Both the position numbers and the translations under genes were made by a program. DNA of 64,000 bases from Candidatus Peribacteraceae bacterium (GTDB lineage Bacteria; Patescibacteriota; Gracilibacteria; Peribacterales; Peribacteraceae). Shown here in pieces: positions 61,354-64,000 of the stretch. How positions within the stretch are numbered: the first letter of the stretch is position 1; each line of letters begins with the position of its first letter. Below the pieces are notes generated by a model. That model was not told where the DNA came from. It worked only from the letters and a program-made list of their open reading frames with translations, and did no database searches. The stretch covers positions 1 through 64,000 of the forward strand of contig JAQUKV010000006.1 in the NCBI GenBank assembly GCA_028718905.1, in the 5' to 3' direction.

Positions 61354-62321
61354 AACTCTATTCTACCAGATTTGCTCTTTTCTGGGAATAGCGCGCCCTG
61401 GAGCTGCCGCTCGCCATCCGAGAGCAAACCGGAAACATCTGAAGCCGACATGCCGGCGAGGGAAGAAAGCTTGTCCCCCTCTTTCTGCGACACGGTTTCG
61501 AAAGGAACACCCATCGCCAGTGCCGCCAGTGCCCCGTGGTACCGCTGAGAAAGGACAAAACCTGCCGCACCCACCTGAGCTGCAAGCTTCTCCACTGACC
61601 GGACCGGAACAATGACCGAATCGGGCAGCGAAAGAACGTGCGCAATGGAGCGACAGACTTCCTGCTCCCGCCTGTCATCCGGTTGAAGCGAGAGAATGTG
61701 CACTCCCTCCCACCCGCCGCCAGCCCGCAGCGCTGCCACCCGTTGCATGAACGACTCGGAGGAATTTTTTCGCGGAATAACGACGAGCAATTTTTTTGCA
61801 TCATTGATTATCTTTTGCGCAGTAAATAGCGAAAAAATAGGATCACATGCTTGAATAATATTTGTGTTCTTCTTCCAAGGCTCCACCAGCGCGAACGATG
61901 CCGCATCGCGCACACTCACAAAGGCTGCATGAGCGACCGTCCACCGGGCGCACCACTCCCCCACTCGCGTCCGAAAGGGACCGACTCCCTGAAAGGCGAG
62001 GAAGAACGGCTTACGAAGAAGCCAGCAGACGAATGCATGCCACCACCAGAGGAGCGGGGCACGCACGGACTCGATGTCCGTGAAGAGCGTTCCCCCTCCG
62101 AAGACAAGTCCGTCACTCGCACGAAGAGCAATAAGCGTCCTCCACCAGCGAGTCGAAAGAAGCGAATGAATCCCCGCAGGCAGCCGCGGAAGTTCTCCGT
62201 CTGTTGGATGTGCGGAGAGCACATGCCATTGAGCCTGCGGGTATGCGGCGAGAAAGTACTGACGCAGCGCTTCATCGCCGAAATTGCCGACGCCGTAATT
62301 CCCGACAAGCAAATATCTCAC
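61350..62321 (-). CDS. csaB: Polysaccharide pyruvyl transferase (CsaB-like)
   Basis: A 323-aa member of the pyruvyl transferase family; CsaB adds ketal pyruvate to the secondary cell-wall polymer recognised by SLH domains. Seen: VGNYGVGNFGDEAL, FGGGTLFTD, FQGVGPF and SQRYHGALAALAMGVPF, the family signatures. It starts with GTG at 62321, 6 nt after a TATAGT box (62328-62333), and just upstream lies the largest CCCTACN array. The two SLH proteins in the window (28155, 48355) are likely beneficiaries. Confidence 0.88.
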   Translation of the reverse strand: MRYLLVGNYGVGNFGDEALRQYFLAAYPQAQWHVLSAHPTDGELPRLPAGIHSLLSTRWWRTLIALRASDGLVFGGGTLFTDIESVRAPLLWWWHAFVCWLLRKPFFLAFQGVGPFRTRVGEWCARWTVAHAAFVSVRDAASFALVEPWKKNTNIIQACDPIFSLFTAQKIINDAKKLLVVIPRKNSSESFMQRVAALRAGGGWEGVHILSLQPDDRREQEVCRSIAHVLSLPDSVIVPVRSVEKLAAQVGAAGFVLSQRYHGALAALAMGVPFETVSQKEGDKLSSLAGMSASDVSGLLSDGERQLQGALFPEKSKSGRIEL

Positions 62322-62339
62322 AAAGACACTATACCTCGA

Positions 62340-62415
62340 CCCTACGCCCTACGCCCTATCCCCTACACCCTACGCCCTACGCCCTATCCCCTACACCCTA
62401 CGCCCTACACCCTAT
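62340..62415 (-). repeat. Largest CCCTACN heptamer array
   Basis: Eleven units alternating CCCTACG, CCCTACA and CCCTATC/CCCCTAC. It fills the gap between the csaB promoter and the rplS stop. On the minus strand it reads GTAGGG-N repeats, with enough GGG runs for a G-quadruplex. Confidence 0.85.
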
Positions 62416-62861
62416 TCCCCCTTCTTTTCCTCCTTTGCCTCCGTCTCAACAGAAGCCTCTGTTACCGGTTCGGGTGCGGCGGCGATTTTGAACTCCTCGG
62501 CCGTGGTGAAGCGCTCGCTCAAGCGTGCGGACTTGCCCAAGCGACCGCGGAGGAAATTGAGCTTGGCACGACGGACCTCGGCCACCTTCTTCACTTCGAT
62601 CTTCTTGATGACGGATGACGAAAGCGGGAAATTCTTCTCCACGCCAACCCCCGAAGCGATGCGGCGCACCGTGATGGTGCGATCCGTGGGTACGTGCCCG
62701 TTATGCACGCCGATCACGAGCCCCTCGAATATCTGAATGCGCGCCTTGCCGCCCTCCTCATCCTGAATCTGCTCGTGCACACGCACCGTGTACCCGGGTT
62801 TGATCTCGGGATGCTTGGGAAGAAAGCGTTCTGCCTGTTCGTGGAGAATCTGATGAACCAT
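62412..62861 (-). CDS. rplS: 50S ribosomal protein L19
   Basis: A 149-aa ribosomal protein at the subunit interface. Seen: PGYTVRVHEQIQDEEGGKARIQIFEGLVIG, TVRRIASGVGVEKNFPLSSSVIKKIEV and RRAKLNFLRGRLGKSARL, the L19 core. The C-terminal 30 aa are an Ala/Glu/Pro/Val-rich extension. The stop lies at the edge of the CCCTACN array. Confidence 0.95.
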   Translation of the reverse strand: MVHQILHEQAERFLPKHPEIKPGYTVRVHEQIQDEEGGKARIQIFEGLVIGVHNGHVPTDRTITVRRIASGVGVEKNFPLSSSVIKKIEVKKVAEVRRAKLNFLRGRLGKSARLSERFTTAEEFKIAAAPEPVTEASVETEAKEEKKGE

Positions 62862-62920
62862 TGCGAAAGTGGCAAAAGGCTACAGAGGAGGGCTGAAGAA
62901 GTAAAGCAAAAACTCAGCAT

Positions 62921-62953
62921 CCCTACCCCTACGCCCTACGCCCTAACCCTACT
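62921..62953 (-). repeat. CCCTACN array between the regulator gene and rplS
   Basis: Four units (CCCTACC, CCTACGC, CCTACGC, CCTAACC) at the 3' end of the wHTH gene, upstream of rplS. Confidence 0.65.
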
Positions 62954-63542
62954 TTTTCAGCGCTTCCTCAATCTGCTTCTGTAAAGCATTCGTGATCAGC
63001 AGGTGGCGCGGGTCACTCAGGATCTCGGTGACAAAACGGTCTTTGAGGCTCAGGCGGTACAGAAAATCCCCTTCGGAGAAGATGGAGTACTTCACGTTCT
63101 TGAGGCTGGGATCCTGCAGCAGCAGCGCCTCCAGCATCTCTTTCTTCAGGTCACCGACGATGAACAAATCCACCTTGCTCTCGGAACCCACGAAGGTGCC
63201 GGCGAGCAGAATCAGCTTGATCCCGGTGAGCTTCTTCAAGCTGGCCACGATCGGGCTCTCGGCCTGAATCTCCTTGGTGAAGATCCCTTTGAGTTCATTG
63301 AAGAGCGGAAAGTCCGGATCCACGTGATAGTACTTTTTGCGGTTGCGGTGGCGCGCACGGACGAGCCCGATCCGGCGAAGGTTTTCGAGCTCCCGGCGGA
63401 TAGAGTTGATCTGCTCATGGAGCAAACGCGTCAGCTCGCGAATGAAATACTCCTCCTCGGGATGGAGAAGGAATGTCGAGAGGAGCTTCACGCGCGTCTG
63501 CGAACTGAACAGTGCTTTAAGGATGACGGACGACACGAGCAC
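62949..63542 (-). CDS. Winged-helix regulator with nucleotidyltransferase-like domain
   Basis: A 197-aa protein. Residues 1-80 form a winged HTH of the ArsR/MarR kind (LLSTFLLHPEEEYFIRELTRLLHEQINSIRRELENLRRIGLVRARHRNRKKYY has the helix-turn-helix and wing, described here by positions about 20-72). Residues about 100-170 (IKLILLAGTFVGSESKVDLFIVGD) look like the GS...D(L)FI core of MNT-type nucleotidyltransferases, as in many CPR and archaeal regulators. It starts with GTG at 63542. The target is unknown. Confidence 0.75.
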   Translation of the reverse strand: MLVSSVILKALFSSQTRVKLLSTFLLHPEEEYFIRELTRLLHEQINSIRRELENLRRIGLVRARHRNRKKYYHVDPDFPLFNELKGIFTKEIQAESPIVASLKKLTGIKLILLAGTFVGSESKVDLFIVGDLKKEMLEALLLQDPSLKNVKYSIFSEGDFLYRLSLKDRFVTEILSDPRHLLITNALQKQIEEALKK

Positions 63543-63765
63543 AAACAGTACTCATGAGTACACGGATAGTGCAAGAAAAGTGATCAGACAATTGTTCTAT
63601 GATTTTGTTCAGAAATACGGCTTATTCTAGCCTAAATCATCAAATGATGCCAAAAATTGCACCAATGAGTGAACACTAATTATACTCAACTGTGAGGACA
63701 TATTGTGTTCTAAGTATACTTTTCATCACCTTCACCATTCATTAAGCAGCAGAAAGCATGACCAA

Positions 63766-63794
63766 TTGAGAATAATGGCAAAATGTGCTAGAAT
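63766..63794 (+). promoter_or_regulatory. Promoter of the right-edge gene
   Basis: TTGAGA (63766-63771), 17-nt spacer, TGC-TAGAAT (63786-63794), 7 nt to the ATG at 63802. It predicts that transcription begins at or beside the start codon. Confidence 0.7.
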
Positions 63795-63801
63795 AATCGG
63801 A

Positions 63802-64000
63802 ATGCTTTCAAAAAGAAAAACCCTCTTCGCAGTGTTCTCACTCCTGTTCCTTGTGTGGATCATGAGATCGGAAGGTTTGAATGCTCTAGCCCTGATGGAA
63901 TCCGCCAAGGCCGCTGATCAGATAGACCCATTTTTCACTGCATTTAACAAATTTTTCAGCTGGATCGGGGCTTTTGCGCATTTTCTCATCTACATCCTCA
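63802..64000 (+). CDS. Membrane or exported protein, 5' part only
   Basis: 66 codons run off the window. A basic start (MLSKRKTLF), a signal or transmembrane helix (AVFSLLFLVWIM), a short soluble stretch, and a second hydrophobic helix beginning at WIGAFAHFLIYIL. The layout resembles TrbC/VirB2-like or type IV pilus membrane proteins common in CPR genomes, but too little is visible to assign. Confidence 0.55.
   Translation, partial: MLSKRKTLFAVFSLLFLVWIMRSEGLNALALMESAKAADQIDPFFTAFNKFFSWIGAFAHFLIYIL

Noticed and set aside
62204..62491. 95-codon plus-strand frame with many TPY peptides
   Set aside because: It is only the translation of the CCCTACN array together with antisense csaB and rplS.

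Overview
This 64-kb window looks like a chromosome segment of a Patescibacteria (CPR) bacterium, most probably of the Peribacteria type. That placement is inferred from gene style: compact overlapping operons, very few Shine-Dalgarno sequences, large Ser-rich and Cys-rich exported proteins with DUF4215 (ECDDGN) repeats, S-layer homology (SLH) proteins, a sortase, and no recognisable electron-transport gene. TAA, TAG and TGA all end genes, so the UGA=Gly code of Gracilibacteria/Absconditabacteria does not apply. No rRNA, CRISPR array or intact prophage is visible.

Layout. 0-12.5 kb: a zinc-ribbon protein, pyrH-frr, a planctomycete-style LEPR/RTX protein, small membrane and secreted proteins, pyruvate kinase, a 663-aa DUF4215 surface protein, ftsL-like/rsmH and an L,D-transpeptidase. 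12.6-19 kb: tRNA-Ser(GCU) followed by an island bounded by a 169-bp direct repeat that begins with the 3' end of the tRNA. The island carries one large M20 amidohydrolase. Next to it is a 1230-aa protein with two complete MutS-type ATPase modules and a short recombinase-tail-like gene. 19-25.3 kb: ROK sugar kinase, transaldolase, a C39-like lipoprotein, transketolase, tRNA-Ser(UGA). 25.5-29.6 kb: HTH protein, two frameshifted surface-protein genes, SLH protein and a standalone riboflavin kinase. 29.8-38.4 kb: MurE-like ligase, rnhB, a 1514-aa surface protein, lgt and sortase. 38.4-49.7 kb: tsaD, a PKD/membrane operon, a broken Cys-rich gene, purL, then two paralogous exported proteins that end in an LPVTG anchor and in SLH repeats. 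49.7-64 kb: transglutaminase-like protein, murC, FtsB-like protein, initiator tRNA, rpmA, methyltransferase, 2H phosphoesterase, lepA, an operon of large unknown membrane proteins with csaB, rplS, a wHTH regulator and the start of a membrane protein.

How it fits together. Much of the window builds and decorates the cell surface: Mur ligases, L,D-transpeptidase, Lgt, sortase with an LPVTG substrate, SLH proteins, and CsaB, whose family pyruvylates the polymer that SLH domains bind. Central metabolism is represented by pyruvate kinase, a ROK kinase, transaldolase and transketolase; PurL hints at some de novo purine synthesis.

Most notable signals. (1) About sixteen genes have a -10-like box 6-11 nt before the start codon, which predicts widespread leaderless transcription. 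(2) The tandem-MutS protein beside a tRNA-bounded repeat island. (3) lepA flanked on both sides by diverged but protein-conserved copies of its own first and last codons, with palindromic repeats at the joints. (4) A dispersed CCCTACN heptamer array that enters coding sequences in frame. (5) A 3' hairpin element present twice with compensatory base changes, once behind an otherwise invisible 33-codon gene.
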